Source: Lachnospiraceae bacterium NC2008 (lineage in GTDB: Bacteria > Bacillota > Clostridia > Lachnospirales > Lachnospiraceae). Taken from it: a DNA stretch of 54,854 bases. Below are positions 26,515 through 35,171 of this stretch, in pieces. A program made the translations under genes and the position numbers. The notes below the pieces were generated by a model. The model saw only the letters and a list, made by a program, of their open reading frames with translations, was not told where the DNA came from and did no database searches. The number at the start of each line of letters is the position of its first letter. Position 1 is the stretch's first letter. Location of the stretch: assembly GCA_000687675.1 (NCBI GenBank), contig JHWS01000012.1, positions 1 to 54,854 on the forward strand. Reading direction: 5' to 3'.

Positions 26515-27255
26515 GTGAATTTTTTGACGTATGGTGATAAAAAAAAGCAGTCGATACTACTTATACATGGAATGGCATCAACTGCATTGCTGTGTTATAA
26601 GCCTTTATTAGAGTATCTAAAAGATTATTATGTTATTCTTGCTGAGGTAGATGGGCATAGTGATAATCTGGGGGAGTTAGATAGTTTAGCTGATAACTGT
26701 ACTGAAATAGAAGCATTCATTCTTGAGAAGCTTAGAGGAGAACTATATTGCTTGTGTGGATTTTCGATGGGTGGCACTATGGCTGTGGAGATAGTCGGAC
26801 GGGGCAATGTCAGGATCTCCAAGGTGCTGCTGGATGCTGCATTTCTTACAAAGATGGGAGCTCTTACAAAACTGTATGAGAAATTATTCTGCAAAGGAAT
26901 CTCACGGATGCAACAGGGGAAGAAGATTCCCAAGCTCTTGATGGATCTTATCATGGGGAAAGATAATAATAGCGTGGTCGAGATGCTTTATCCGGGAGTG
27001 ACTTCAAAGACGATTACAAATGCGTGCGAATATGTGTACCGATATGATATTCCGGAAGGTATCAGACAATACACCGGTCAGGTTGTATTCTGGCACGGTA
27101 CAAATGAACCTTATCCAAGGAAAAGCGCCGAACTGTTAAGGGAATATCTTCCAAAACTGGAAGTGGTTGAATTTGATAATATGGGGCATGGTCAATACCT
27201 GCATGAGTACAGTGCTGAATATGCTACAAAGCTCATCGAGTATCTGGAAGCCTAA
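26515..27255 (+). CDS. Alpha/beta-hydrolase fold protein
   Basis: 246 residues. An oxyanion segment LLIHGMAST (about 16-24), nucleophile elbow CGFSMGG with catalytic Ser near residue 84, an Asp region near WHGTNEPYP and catalytic His in DNMGHGQYLH give a complete triad. Substrate unknown. The start is GTG with only a weak purine-rich site upstream; a TATAAT at 26467-26472 may be its -10. It ends at a terminator. Codon use is more G/C-rich than the native genes around it. Confidence 0.8.
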   Translation: MNFLTYGDKKKQSILLIHGMASTALLCYKPLLEYLKDYYVILAEVDGHSDNLGELDSLADNCTEIEAFILEKLRGELYCLCGFSMGGTMAVEIVGRGNVRISKVLLDAAFLTKMGALTKLYEKLFCKGISRMQQGKKIPKLLMDLIMGKDNNSVVEMLYPGVTSKTITNACEYVYRYDIPEGIRQYTGQVVFWHGTNEPYPRKSAELLREYLPKLEVVEFDNMGHGQYLHEYSAEYATKLIEYLEA

Positions 27256-27267
27256 ATAAAATCTTAC

Positions 27268-27319
27268 ATAGACCAGTAGCCAGGGGATGCCACAGACTGA
27301 TTCGTACTGGTCTATTTTT
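27268..27319 (+). terminator. Terminator of the alpha/beta-hydrolase gene
   Basis: ATAGACCAGTA (27268-27278) pairs with TACTGGTCTAT (27305-27315) over a long loop, followed by TTTT. It lies 13 bp after the stop codon. Confidence 0.82.
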
Positions 27320-27342
27320 ATGCAGGGTAGAGAAATAAATAG

Positions 27343-27522
27343 AAATGTGGTAATATACAAAAGGTTTTCACCAATGCATTACCAATTTTTGAAAATGTGC
27401 GAAGCACTGTAAAAGCAGGAAGTTCCATAGCGATAGAAAATGGGTGCAGAAAAGGTGGCGAACCTTTTTGTACTTATATTAAAGACACAGCAAAACCAAT
27501 ACTTTTAGAAGGAGATATATAA
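27343..27522 (+). pseudogene. C-terminal remnant of an unidentified gene ending just before ychF
   Basis: A frame of 59 sense codons is open from an in-frame TAG at 27340 to TAA 27520-27522, only 4 bp before the ychF ATG. It has no Met start. The product contains FTNALPIFENVRSTVKAG and KGGEPFCTYIKDTAKPI; I do not recognise the family. The tight spacing to ychF, with the ychF ribosome site inside its last codons, is what a genuine upstream operon partner would show. The 5' part appears lost where the accessory patch joins. Confidence 0.4.
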
Positions 27523-27526
27523 AAAA

Positions 27527-28627
27527 ATGAAACTAGGAATCGTAGGTTTACCAAACGTAGGAAAATCAACATTATTTAATTCTTTGACAAAGGCAGGAGC
27601 TCAAGCTGCAAACTTTCCGTTTTGTACTATCGACCCTAACGTTGGTATAGTGCCTGTTCCTGATGAGAGAATAGAAGAACTTGGTAAATTATATAATACT
27701 AAGAAAGTTACACATGCTGCTATAGAGTTCGTTGATATTGCAGGTCTTGTAAAGGGTGCTTCTAAGGGTGAAGGCCTTGGTAACCAGTTCCTTGCTAATA
27801 TCCGTGAAGTAGATGCTATAGTTCATGTAGTAAGATGTTTCGAAGATACTAATGTTATCCATGTTGAAGGTAGCGTAGATCCTGTAAGAGATATTGATAC
27901 TATTAATATGGAACTTATTTTCTCAGATATTGAGATTCTTGAGAGACGTATAGCAAAGGTAGCTAAGCAGGCAAAGATGGACAAGAGTCTCCAGAAAGAG
28001 CTTGATATGCTTGAGGCTATTAAGGCACACCTTGATGGTGGTAAGATGGCAGCAACATTCGAAGTACCTGCTGATGAAGAGCTTGAGAAAGCATTTAACG
28101 AATATAACTTACTTACAGCTAAGAAGACAATCTATGCTGCTAACGTTTCAGAAGAAGACCTTGCAGATGATGGCGCTTCTAACCAGTATGTTGCTAAGGT
28201 TAGAGAACTTGCTGAGAAGGAAGGTAATGGGGTATTTGTTATCTCAGCTAAGCTTGAGGAAGAACTTTCTGAACTTTCAGATGAAGAGAAGGCTGAATTC
28301 CTTAAGGATCTTGGTGTTGAATCATCAGGTCTTGATAAGCTTATAGCAGCAAGCTATAAGTTACTTGGACTTATAAGCTTCCTTACAGCTGGTGAAGATG
28401 AGTGTAGAGCTTGGACTATTAAAGAAGGTACTAAGGCTCCACAGGCAGCTGGTAAGATTCATACAGATTTTGAAAGAGGATTCATTAAGGCAGAGGTTGT
28501 TAACTATAAAGATCTTCTTGAACTTGGTTCTCTTTCGGCAGCCAGAGAAAAAGGTATCGTTGGTATGGAAGGTAAAGAGTACGTTGTTAAAGATGGCGAC
28601 GTAATCCTCTTTAGATTCAACGTATAA
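27527..28627 (+). CDS. ychF: Redox-regulated ATPase YchF (OLA1 family)
   Basis: 366 residues, typical length. An Obg-related P-loop ATPase associated with ribosomes and oxidative-stress response. Walker [10 protein letters not shown] at residues 6-14, the DIAGLVKGA switch motif, the NxxE-type motif seen in this ATP-preferring group, and a C-terminal TGS domain with the invariant DGD near the end. AGAAGGAG precedes the ATG by 13 bp. Codon style returns to the native A/T-rich pattern. Confidence 0.96.
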   Translation: MKLGIVGLPNVGKSTLFNSLTKAGAQAANFPFCTIDPNVGIVPVPDERIEELGKLYNTKKVTHAAIEFVDIAGLVKGASKGEGLGNQFLANIREVDAIVHVVRCFEDTNVIHVEGSVDPVRDIDTINMELIFSDIEILERRIAKVAKQAKMDKSLQKELDMLEAIKAHLDGGKMAATFEVPADEELEKAFNEYNLLTAKKTIYAANVSEEDLADDGASNQYVAKVRELAEKEGNGVFVISAKLEEELSELSDEEKAEFLKDLGVESSGLDKLIAASYKLLGLISFLTAGEDECRAWTIKEGTKAPQAAGKIHTDFERGFIKAEVVNYKDLLELGSLSAAREKGIVGMEGKEYVVKDGDVILFRFNV

Positions 28628-28650
28628 TATTATTACAATAATGTTTTGGG

Positions 28651-28680
28651 TGAAGTCTGCTGTGCAGGCTTCATTCTTTA
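28651..28680 (+). terminator. Probable ychF terminator
   Basis: TGAAGTCTGC (28651-28660) pairs with GCAGGCTTCA (28664-28673) with one G-U, loop TGT, followed by TTCTTTAT. It lies 23 bp after the ychF stop. Confidence 0.7.
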
Positions 28681-28688
28681 TAGGCACA

Positions 28689-28761
28689 GGGGTGCGCAGC
28701 GAATTATTCCGGCTTTGCCGGACGCACCCCGCGCAGCGAGAAAGCGGTACCCGCCTTCTCG
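28689..28761. repeat. Pair of G/C-rich hairpins in the lgt leader region
   Basis: Hairpin A: GGGGTGCG (28689-28696) with CGCACCCC (28723-28730), enclosing TCCGGC-TTT-GCCGGA (28708-28722). Hairpin B: CGAGAA (28737-28742) with TTCTCG (28756-28761), enclosing GCGG-TAC-CCGC. Both are far more G/C-rich than neighbouring intergenic DNA. Hairpin B ends 6 bp before the lgt ribosome site AGGAAGG. An intergenic palindromic repeat or a leader regulatory structure. Confidence 0.75.
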
Positions 28762-28781
28762 AATAATAGGAAGGACAGACT

Positions 28782-29750
28782 ATGGGCGGCGGAGATATTG
28801 CTTTTCCAAACCTTGGAATATATTTAAAAAATGTACCTCAGTACATCAACATATTCGGTTTAAAGATTGCTCTTTATGGAGTAGTAATTGGCATAGGTAT
28901 GTTGCTTGCATTCTTATTAATATGTAAGCAAGCTAAAAGAGTAGGCCTATCTGATGAAGACTTTCTTGATGCAGGAATATATATTGTTATATTTGGCGTG
29001 CTTGGTGCCAGACTTTATTATGTTATATTCTCCTGGGATTACTATAAGGACAATCCTATAAGTATACTTAATATACGAGAGGGTGGTCTGGCAATCTACG
29101 GCGGAGTGATAGCAGGATTTGCAACTCTTATAATTTACTGCCTGATTAAAAAGAAACCACTTAAGGCTATGGCTGATATAGCATTTCAAGGAGTACTTGT
29201 AGGCCAGATTGTTGGTAGATGGGGTAACTTCTTTAATAGAGAAGTTTTTGGAACATATACTAATAACCTCTTTGCAATGAGACTTCCAATTACAGCTGTA
29301 AGAGAAAGAGATATTGATGCAGCTATATTTGCTCATATAGAAGAAGGTACTAATTATATCCAGGTTCATCCAACATTCTTATATGAAGGAACGCTTAATT
29401 TAATCCTTCTTCTTATAATTATCTTTATGACAAAGAGAAAGAAATACGATGGACAGCTTTGTCTTATGTATTTTGGCGGATATGGAATTATAAGATTTAT
29501 AGTAGAAGGAATACGTACAGATCAGCTTCATATTAAAGGAACTAATATAGCGGTTTCCCAGCTTCTTGGTTTGTTATTATTTGTAGCAGCACTTACACTT
29601 GCTATTATTGCAAGAACCAAGATAGCTAAGGCAGCAATCCTTGGAAGCGAAACATACGAAGCAAAAATCGAAAAAATAGAACCTGCTGATGAAGAAAAGG
29701 ATGAAAAAATAGAAGAGGAAACTGCAGAAGAAGATACAAAAGAAAAATAG
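28782..29750 (+). CDS. lgt: Prolipoprotein diacylglyceryl transferase
   Basis: 322 residues with seven membrane helices. Transfers diacylglycerol from phosphatidylglycerol to the lipobox Cys of prolipoproteins. The family signature VGRWGNFFNREVFG is intact, with the catalytic-region GGLAIYGG and HPTFLYEG. A charged Glu/Lys-rich cytoplasmic tail of about 40 residues (from about 280) is an extension beyond the core. The ATG is 7 bp after AGGAAGG. Confidence 0.96.
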   Translation: MGGGDIAFPNLGIYLKNVPQYINIFGLKIALYGVVIGIGMLLAFLLICKQAKRVGLSDEDFLDAGIYIVIFGVLGARLYYVIFSWDYYKDNPISILNIREGGLAIYGGVIAGFATLIIYCLIKKKPLKAMADIAFQGVLVGQIVGRWGNFFNREVFGTYTNNLFAMRLPITAVRERDIDAAIFAHIEEGTNYIQVHPTFLYEGTLNLILLLIIIFMTKRKKYDGQLCLMYFGGYGIIRFIVEGIRTDQLHIKGTNIAVSQLLGLLLFVAALTLAIIARTKIAKAAILGSETYEAKIEKIEPADEEKDEKIEEETAEEDTKEK

Positions 29751-29833
29751 CTAGGTTTACATAAGCATAAATGATATAAAACTATATCTAGTGGTGGGTG
29801 CACTGCCACACACAATATATACGATTTACATAA

Positions 29834-29862
29834 AAATACACCGTAAATGGTGTATTTTTTTT
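29834..29862 (+). terminator. Terminator between lgt and the dcw cluster
   Basis: AAATACACC (29834-29842) pairs with GGTGTATTT (29849-29857), followed by five more T. It separates lgt from the mraZ promoter starting at 29885. Confidence 0.9.
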
Positions 29863-29884
29863 GTGAAAAATTGCAGAAAAACTA

Positions 29885-29913
29885 TTGCAAGGGACAAAAA
29901 ATACATATAAAAT
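29885..29913 (+). promoter_or_regulatory. Promoter of the mraZ division cluster
   Basis: -35 TTGCAA (29885-29890), 17-bp spacer, -10 TAAAAT (29908-29913); TATAAA at 29906 is an overlapping alternative. Transcription would start at the beginning of the four AGTGG repeats. Confidence 0.7.
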
Positions 29914-29920
29914 GGAGTAA

Positions 29921-29957
29921 GAGTGGTGAAAAGTGGTACCAAGTGGAGAAAAGTGGA
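29921..29957 (+). promoter_or_regulatory. MraZ operator: four AGTGG repeats at 10-bp phase
   Basis: GAGTGG at 29921 and AAGTGG at 29931, 29941 and 29951, each exactly 10 bp apart, lie between the promoter and the mraZ ATG (29974). MraZ is known to autoregulate through direct repeats of this kind (AAAGTGG-like in Mollicutes, TGGGN repeats in E. coli). All repeats face the same way on one helix side. Confidence 0.85.
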
Positions 29958-29973
29958 GAATTTTTAAAGGAAA

Positions 29974-30405
29974 ATGTTCAAAGGGGAGTTCAACCACACA
30001 ATTGATCCAAAAGGAAGAATTATCGTTCCTATGAAACTTCGAGATGAACTCGGAGAGAATTTCGTAATTACCAAGGGACTTGATGGTTGTTTATGGATGT
30101 TTGATAACGACCAGTGGGAGAAGGTAGAGAACGAGATTAGAGAGATGCCATTCACACTTAAGGAAGCCAGAGTAATATCAAGATTCATCATAGCTGGTGC
30201 CAGTGATGGTGAGATGGATAAGCAGGGCCGAGTTTTAATTGCACCAAACCTAAGAGAATATGCAGGACTTGATAAAGACGTAGTTCTTGCTGGTGTAGGA
30301 AGCAGAGTGGAAATATGGTCCAAAGACAGATACGAAGCTGCAAGCAGTTTTGAAGATATGGATGCTATGGCTGAGAAACTTATTGATCTTGGATTTAGAT
30401 TATAA
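29974..30405 (+). CDS. mraZ: Transcriptional regulator MraZ
   Basis: 143 residues with two SpoVT/AbrB-like half domains, each with its DxxxR loop: DPKGRIIVP and DKQGRVLIAP. A ring-forming DNA-binding protein that controls its own dcw operon. AAAGG lies close (3-4 nt) to the ATG. First gene of the division cluster, with its operator array directly upstream. Confidence 0.97.
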   Translation: MFKGEFNHTIDPKGRIIVPMKLRDELGENFVITKGLDGCLWMFDNDQWEKVENEIREMPFTLKEARVISRFIIAGASDGEMDKQGRVLIAPNLREYAGLDKDVVLAGVGSRVEIWSKDRYEAASSFEDMDAMAEKLIDLGFRL

Positions 30406-30432
30406 GAACTGTGAAAACAGCAGGAGATATAG

Positions 30433-31365
30433 ATGGAATTCAAACATGTATCAGTACTCCTTGAAGAGACATTAGATGGATTAAATATAAAACCTGATGG
30501 ACTCTATATGGACGGAACTCTTGGTGGAGGCGGACATTCATTTCATATAGCAGAAAGATTAACAAGCGGACATCTATATGGAATAGACCAGGATGCAGAT
30601 GCAATACAGGCAGCAAGCGAAAGACTTGCATGTTACGGCGATAAAGTAACAATCATCAGAGATAACTACGTAAACGGCGTAGCAAGACTTAAAGAAATAG
30701 GCGTAACCGGATTAGACGGTATCATGTTAGATCTTGGTGTTTCTTCTTACCAGCTTGATACAGCAGAAAGAGGATTTACCTATAAAGAAGATGCTCCTCT
30801 AGATATGAGGATGGACAATAGACAGAGTCTTACAGCTAAAGAGATAGTTAATACATATTCTGAAACAGAACTCTTTAGAATCATCAGAGACTACGGTGAA
30901 GACAACTTCGCAAAGAACATTGCTAAGCATATATGCATAGCAAGACAGGATAAAGAGATAGAGACCACATTCGAATTAAACGAAATCATCAAGGCTGCTA
31001 TACCAGCCAAGATAAGGGCAAAGGGTGGTCATCCATCAAAGAGAACCTTCCAGGCAATTCGAATTGAATGTAATAAGGAACTTGATGTTCTAAAGAATTC
31101 AATAGAAGAGATGGTTGATTTCTTGAATCCTGGCGGAAGACTTGCAATCATAACATTCCAGTCGCTAGAGGACAGGATAGTAAAGAAAGCATTTGCCAGT
31201 CTTCAAAATCCTTGTACTTGTCCACCAAACATACCTATATGTGTATGTGGCAAGAAATCAAAAGGAAACTGTGTTAACAGAAAACCGATTCTTCCAACTG
31301 AAGAAGAAATAGAGATAAACAAAAGATCGAAATCAGCTAAACTTAGAGTTTTCGAGAAAGCGTAA
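30433..31365 (+). CDS. rsmH: 16S rRNA (cytosine-1402-N4)-methyltransferase RsmH
   Basis: 310 residues. SAM-dependent methylation of C1402 in the ribosomal P site. [13 protein letters not shown] and the SAM loop [10 protein letters not shown] at the N-terminus, [11 protein letters not shown], and [15 protein letters not shown] are all conserved. Follows mraZ by 27 bp, as in nearly all dcw clusters. Confidence 0.97.
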   Translation: MEFKHVSVLLEETLDGLNIKPDGLYMDGTLGGGGHSFHIAERLTSGHLYGIDQDADAIQAASERLACYGDKVTIIRDNYVNGVARLKEIGVTGLDGIMLDLGVSSYQLDTAERGFTYKEDAPLDMRMDNRQSLTAKEIVNTYSETELFRIIRDYGEDNFAKNIAKHICIARQDKEIETTFELNEIIKAAIPAKIRAKGGHPSKRTFQAIRIECNKELDVLKNSIEEMVDFLNPGGRLAIITFQSLEDRIVKKAFASLQNPCTCPPNIPICVCGKKSKGNCVNRKPILPTEEEIEINKRSKSAKLRVFEKA

Positions 31366-31455
31366 AAGTATAGAGGGAAAGGCGCTGGGGAGCGTCTTAA
31401 GGAATTAGGAAAGAGGGGGAAGGTAATCAAGGAAGATTACCTAGTAACAAAGGAA

Positions 31456-31884
31456 ATGAACTATAGGGCAATGTATCAAAACGAAAACGTTCTTTTAAAA
31501 CCGAATACACAGCCTAGAAGACCAGAACTCAGGCCGCTGCCTTCACCAGCTAGCAGAAAAAATGTGCAACATCCTGCTAAATATGGTATGATGATATTTA
31601 AAGTTGTACTAATTATAGCAACAATCGCATTCTTTTATGTTAGAGAGCAGGCAAGTGTAACAGACCTTAGAAATGAAAAAGGTAAGCTTGAAAGTGCTTA
31701 TGAGGAACTTAAAGTATCCAATGACTTATATTACGAAGACATCATGAGCAAGGTGGATATCAAAGAGATTGAAAGAATAGCAGTAGAAGACCTGGGTATG
31801 AAGATGGCTGGACAGGGTCAGATATATACATATTCCAATGATGTTGACGATTATGTTAAACAGTATGCTGAAATACCCAATTAG
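31456..31884 (+). CDS. ftsL: Cell-division protein FtsL-like
   Basis: 142 residues, single-pass. A cytoplasmic N-terminus of about 45 residues, a membrane helix about 47-64, then an extracytoplasmic coiled coil (LRNEKGKLESAYEELKV) and a Val/Lys/Asp tail. FtsL partners FtsB and DivIB in the divisome. Weak sequence conservation is normal for the family; position between rsmH and the PBP supports the call. Confidence 0.85.
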   Translation: MNYRAMYQNENVLLKPNTQPRRPELRPLPSPASRKNVQHPAKYGMMIFKVVLIIATIAFFYVREQASVTDLRNEKGKLESAYEELKVSNDLYYEDIMSKVDIKEIERIAVEDLGMKMAGQGQIYTYSNDVDDYVKQYAEIPN

Positions 31885-31901
31885 TTAGTGGAGTCGTAGC
31901 C

Positions 31902-34118
31902 GTGGCACCTAGAAACAAAGAGGGTAAAAACAGAAAAAATAGCTTGAATGACATGATAACACGTAAGCTGGCAGTATTCTTTTTAGTGGTACTGCTGGCT
32001 TTTATTATGCTTATCGCAAGACTTTTTAATATAAGCTTTCAGGATGGTGAGAAGTATAAGAAGCAGGTTTTAAGCCAGCAAAAGTACGATAATAAAACCA
32101 TCCATTATAAAAGAGGTTCTATTGTTGACCGTAACGGTACTGTGCTTGCATATAGTGCGCAGGTATACAATGTTATCCTTGATACAAAGAGACTTAATAG
32201 TGACCCAGAAAGTATAGAGCCAACTCTTGTTGCTCTTAACCAGTGCTTTAATATTGATCCTTCAGAAGTAAGAAACTATATGAGGGACAATCCAAATAAT
32301 AAATATCACATCTTGGTAAAGGAAGTTCCTTATGACCAGGTAACGGCTTATGAAGAAGCTAAAGCTGCTGATGACAGTCAGATAAGCGCTTATGGAATCT
32401 GGTTTGAGAAGCAGTATAAGAGGTCTTATCCATACGGAAGCTTGGCTGCTGATGTTATTGGCTTTACAACAGGTGATGATATTGGTCAGTACGGCTTAGA
32501 GCAGTATTATAACGATGTTCTTGCTGGAAGTGACGGAAGAGAGTATGGCTACCTTACAGGGGGCAATGCTTTAGAGAGAACAACTATTCCAGCTGTTAAT
32601 GGTAATACAATCTGCACAACAATCGATGCCTATATTCAGGGTATATGCGAAGAAAAAATTCTAGAGTTTAACATGGCTCACTATGGTGAATACCGTGAGG
32701 GCGAGCCAGGTTCTGATAATACAGGGGTTATTATTATGGATGTTCATACAGGTGAAGTTCTTGCTATGGCTTCATATCCTACATATGACCTGAATGATCC
32801 ATACGACCTGTCAGCATTCTATTCTGCTGAAGAAATTCAGAATATGAAAGATAATGATACTTACTATGAGGCCTGCAATGATTTATGGAAGAACTTCTGT
32901 ATATCACAGTCTTATGAGCCGGGTTCTGTATGTAAGACATTTACAGTTGCTGCTGCGCTTGATAGCGGTGCTATTCATGATACAGATACTTATATGTGTA
33001 ATGGTTATATCTCATTTGGTGAGGGTGACCATGAGATACGAATCAGATGCCACTCGAGATACGGTGAAGGACTTCTTACTGTTAAGGGTGCTATCGAGGT
33101 ATCATGTAACGTTGCTCTTATTCAGATAGGTCAGAAGATGGGAGTAGATACCTATCTTAAATACTTTAAGAATTTTGGCTTTGGTCTAAAGACTAATATT
33201 GACCTTGCCGGCGAGATGCGTACTTCATCTCTTGTATTTACAAAAGATACTATGGGTCCTACTGAGCTTGCTACATCAACTTTCGGTCAGGGCTTTAACG
33301 TAACTATGATCCAGACAATATCTGCATTCTGCAGTCTTGTTAATGGTGGATATTACTACCAGCCACATATGGTTAACAAGATTATGGATGATAATGGTAA
33401 TACTGTTGAAACAATAGACCCAGTACTTCTTAGACAGACTGTATCTTCATCAGTATCAGATCTTCTTCGTGACTACTGTATAGGCGTAGTTGAAGAAGGT
33501 ACAGGTACTTATGCAAGACCAGCAGGTTATAAGATAGGTGGTAAGACTGGTACAGCTGAGCACTCTGGTCAGGGTAAGATTGACTACGTTGTATCATTTA
33601 TGGGATTTGCTCCAGCAGATGATCCTCAGATTGCAATCTATGTAGTTATTGATAGACCAAACTCATCAAGCCAGGATACAGCTACAAGATGGGCTTGCCT
33701 TCTTTGTAGAGAGATTCTTACAGATGTGCTTCCATATAAGAATATCTATATGACAGAGCCATTATCTGAAAAAGAACAGCAGGAACTTGAAGAGCGTGGT
33801 AGCCACGTATTTACAGTATCTAACAACTCTGTTTCTGATAATTCAGTATCTGACAATGCTGTATCAGAAAACTCAGTATCTGAGAATCAGGTACCTGAAC
33901 CTAAGCCGGCAGAGAGTAATGAAACTGAAACAAACAAGATAGTTATTGATCCGGTAACGGGTTATGCTATAGATCCAGTAACAGGAGAGTATCTTGATCC
34001 TGATACTCTTGAACCAATAAACAACGAGTCATCAACTATATTTGAAGGGGATGGCTGGAATACTGGTGTAAGCAATTCAAATACTAATAATACTGGACCG
34101 GACACAGGACCAGACTGA
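31902..34118 (+). CDS. ftsI: Class B penicillin-binding transpeptidase (FtsI/PBP2B or SpoVD type)
   Basis: 738 residues. Cytoplasmic tail, membrane helix about 23-43, dimerisation domain, then transpeptidase with active-site motifs SVCK (in EPGSVCKTF), SCN and KTGTAE. Cross-links septal or cortex peptidoglycan. There is no PASTA domain. Instead the last 100 residues are a low-complexity tail: about five pentapeptides of the form (N/D/E)N(S/A)VS and then IDPVTGYAIDPVTGEYLDP. The start is GTG with GGAG upstream. Confidence 0.93.
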   Translation: MAPRNKEGKNRKNSLNDMITRKLAVFFLVVLLAFIMLIARLFNISFQDGEKYKKQVLSQQKYDNKTIHYKRGSIVDRNGTVLAYSAQVYNVILDTKRLNSDPESIEPTLVALNQCFNIDPSEVRNYMRDNPNNKYHILVKEVPYDQVTAYEEAKAADDSQISAYGIWFEKQYKRSYPYGSLAADVIGFTTGDDIGQYGLEQYYNDVLAGSDGREYGYLTGGNALERTTIPAVNGNTICTTIDAYIQGICEEKILEFNMAHYGEYREGEPGSDNTGVIIMDVHTGEVLAMASYPTYDLNDPYDLSAFYSAEEIQNMKDNDTYYEACNDLWKNFCISQSYEPGSVCKTFTVAAALDSGAIHDTDTYMCNGYISFGEGDHEIRIRCHSRYGEGLLTVKGAIEVSCNVALIQIGQKMGVDTYLKYFKNFGFGLKTNIDLAGEMRTSSLVFTKDTMGPTELATSTFGQGFNVTMIQTISAFCSLVNGGYYYQPHMVNKIMDDNGNTVETIDPVLLRQTVSSSVSDLLRDYCIGVVEEGTGTYARPAGYKIGGKTGTAEHSGQGKIDYVVSFMGFAPADDPQIAIYVVIDRPNSSSQDTATRWACLLCREILTDVLPYKNIYMTEPLSEKEQQELEERGSHVFTVSNNSVSDNSVSDNAVSENSVSENQVPEPKPAESNETETNKIVIDPVTGYAIDPVTGEYLDPDTLEPINNESSTIFEGDGWNTGVSNSNTNNTGPDTGPD
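33818..33894 (+). repeat. 15-bp-period coding repeat in the PBP tail
   Basis: About five imperfect copies of a 15-nt unit encoding NNSVS, DNSVS, DNAVS, ENSVS, ENQVP near the PBP C-terminus. The unit length keeps frame, so copy number could vary without breaking the gene. Confidence 0.7.
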
Positions 34119-34157
34119 TAGAACTAATCTAAATTAAATTGTAAGGACATAGGGAAA

Positions 34158-35129
34158 ATGAGCATACAGTTAAAAGCAGAAATAGTACTTCCGGTAATAT
34201 TTTCACTTGGTCTTTGTATATTACTTTCACCAATAATATTACCTATACTTAGAAAATTAAAATTTGGACAGACAGAAAGAGAAGATGGACCTAAGTCTCA
34301 TCTTTCTAAAACTGGTACACCTACTATGGGAGGAGTAATCTTTCTTATAGCCATACTTGTACCAGCATTTATATTTGCAAAGAGTCATCCATCAACTATG
34401 CCAGTTCTCATCTTAACAGTAGGTATGGGTATAATTGGTTTCCTTGATGACTATATTAAGGTTGTTCTTAAGCGTTCAATGGGGCTTAGAGCATGGCAGA
34501 AGATGCTTCTTCAGCTTATCCTTACAGCTATATTTGCTTACTATGTAACAAAGATTCTTCATATTGACCTTGCTATGAAAGTTCCATTTATGAAGGATAC
34601 ATATCTTGATCTTGGATATTTCAATATACCTCTTATGTTCCTTGTAATCGTAGGAACTGACAATGCTACAAACTTAACAGATGGTGTAGACGGACTTCTT
34701 TCTTCTATAACAGCTGTTGTAGCTTCTTTCTTTGGTATATGTGCTCTTATGAAGGGTTCTGACGTAGGACCAATATGTTTTCTCTTACTTGGAGGACTTC
34801 TTGGTTTCCTTATTATTAACTGTCACCCAGCCAAGGTATTTATGGGAGATACAGGTTCCCTTGCAATAGGTGGTTTCCTTGCAGGCGTTGCCTATGTACT
34901 TCATATGCCACTATTCCTTGTAATAGTTGGTCTTGTTTATGTTATCGAAGCTCTTTCAGTTATGCTTCAGGTTGGATATTTCAAACTTACTCACGGAAAG
35001 AGAATATTTAGAATGGCTCCAATTCACCACCATTTTGAACTTGGTGGCTGGTCAGAAGAGAAGGTAGTAACAGTATTTACTATAGTTACTATTCTTTGCT
35101 GCCTTATTGGTTTCCTTGGTGCCTGGTAA
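34158..35129 (+). CDS. mraY: Phospho-N-acetylmuramoyl-pentapeptide transferase
   Basis: 323 residues with about ten membrane helices. Makes lipid I from UDP-MurNAc-pentapeptide and undecaprenyl phosphate. Conserved features: GTPTMGG, LDDYIK (metal-binding Asp pair), NATNLTDGVDGL, MGDTGSLAIGG and the HHHFEL loop. Lies between the PBP and murD as expected. Confidence 0.97.
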   Translation: MSIQLKAEIVLPVIFSLGLCILLSPIILPILRKLKFGQTEREDGPKSHLSKTGTPTMGGVIFLIAILVPAFIFAKSHPSTMPVLILTVGMGIIGFLDDYIKVVLKRSMGLRAWQKMLLQLILTAIFAYYVTKILHIDLAMKVPFMKDTYLDLGYFNIPLMFLVIVGTDNATNLTDGVDGLLSSITAVVASFFGICALMKGSDVGPICFLLLGGLLGFLIINCHPAKVFMGDTGSLAIGGFLAGVAYVLHMPLFLVIVGLVYVIEALSVMLQVGYFKLTHGKRIFRMAPIHHHFELGGWSEEKVVTVFTIVTILCCLIGFLGAW

Positions 35130-35171
35130 ATGCTATAGGCTTTAATACTTACTAGAAAGGTTGTAATAAAG

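Noticed and set aside
26571-26580. TGGCATCA as a possible right att copy of the tRNA-like 3' end
   Set aside because: Only 8 bases match, it lies in the coding sequence of the hydrolase, and no integrase is present.
28646-28927. A 93-codon frame before and into lgt
   Set aside because: It runs through the G/C-rich hairpins and overlaps the clear lgt start in another frame; no ribosome site.
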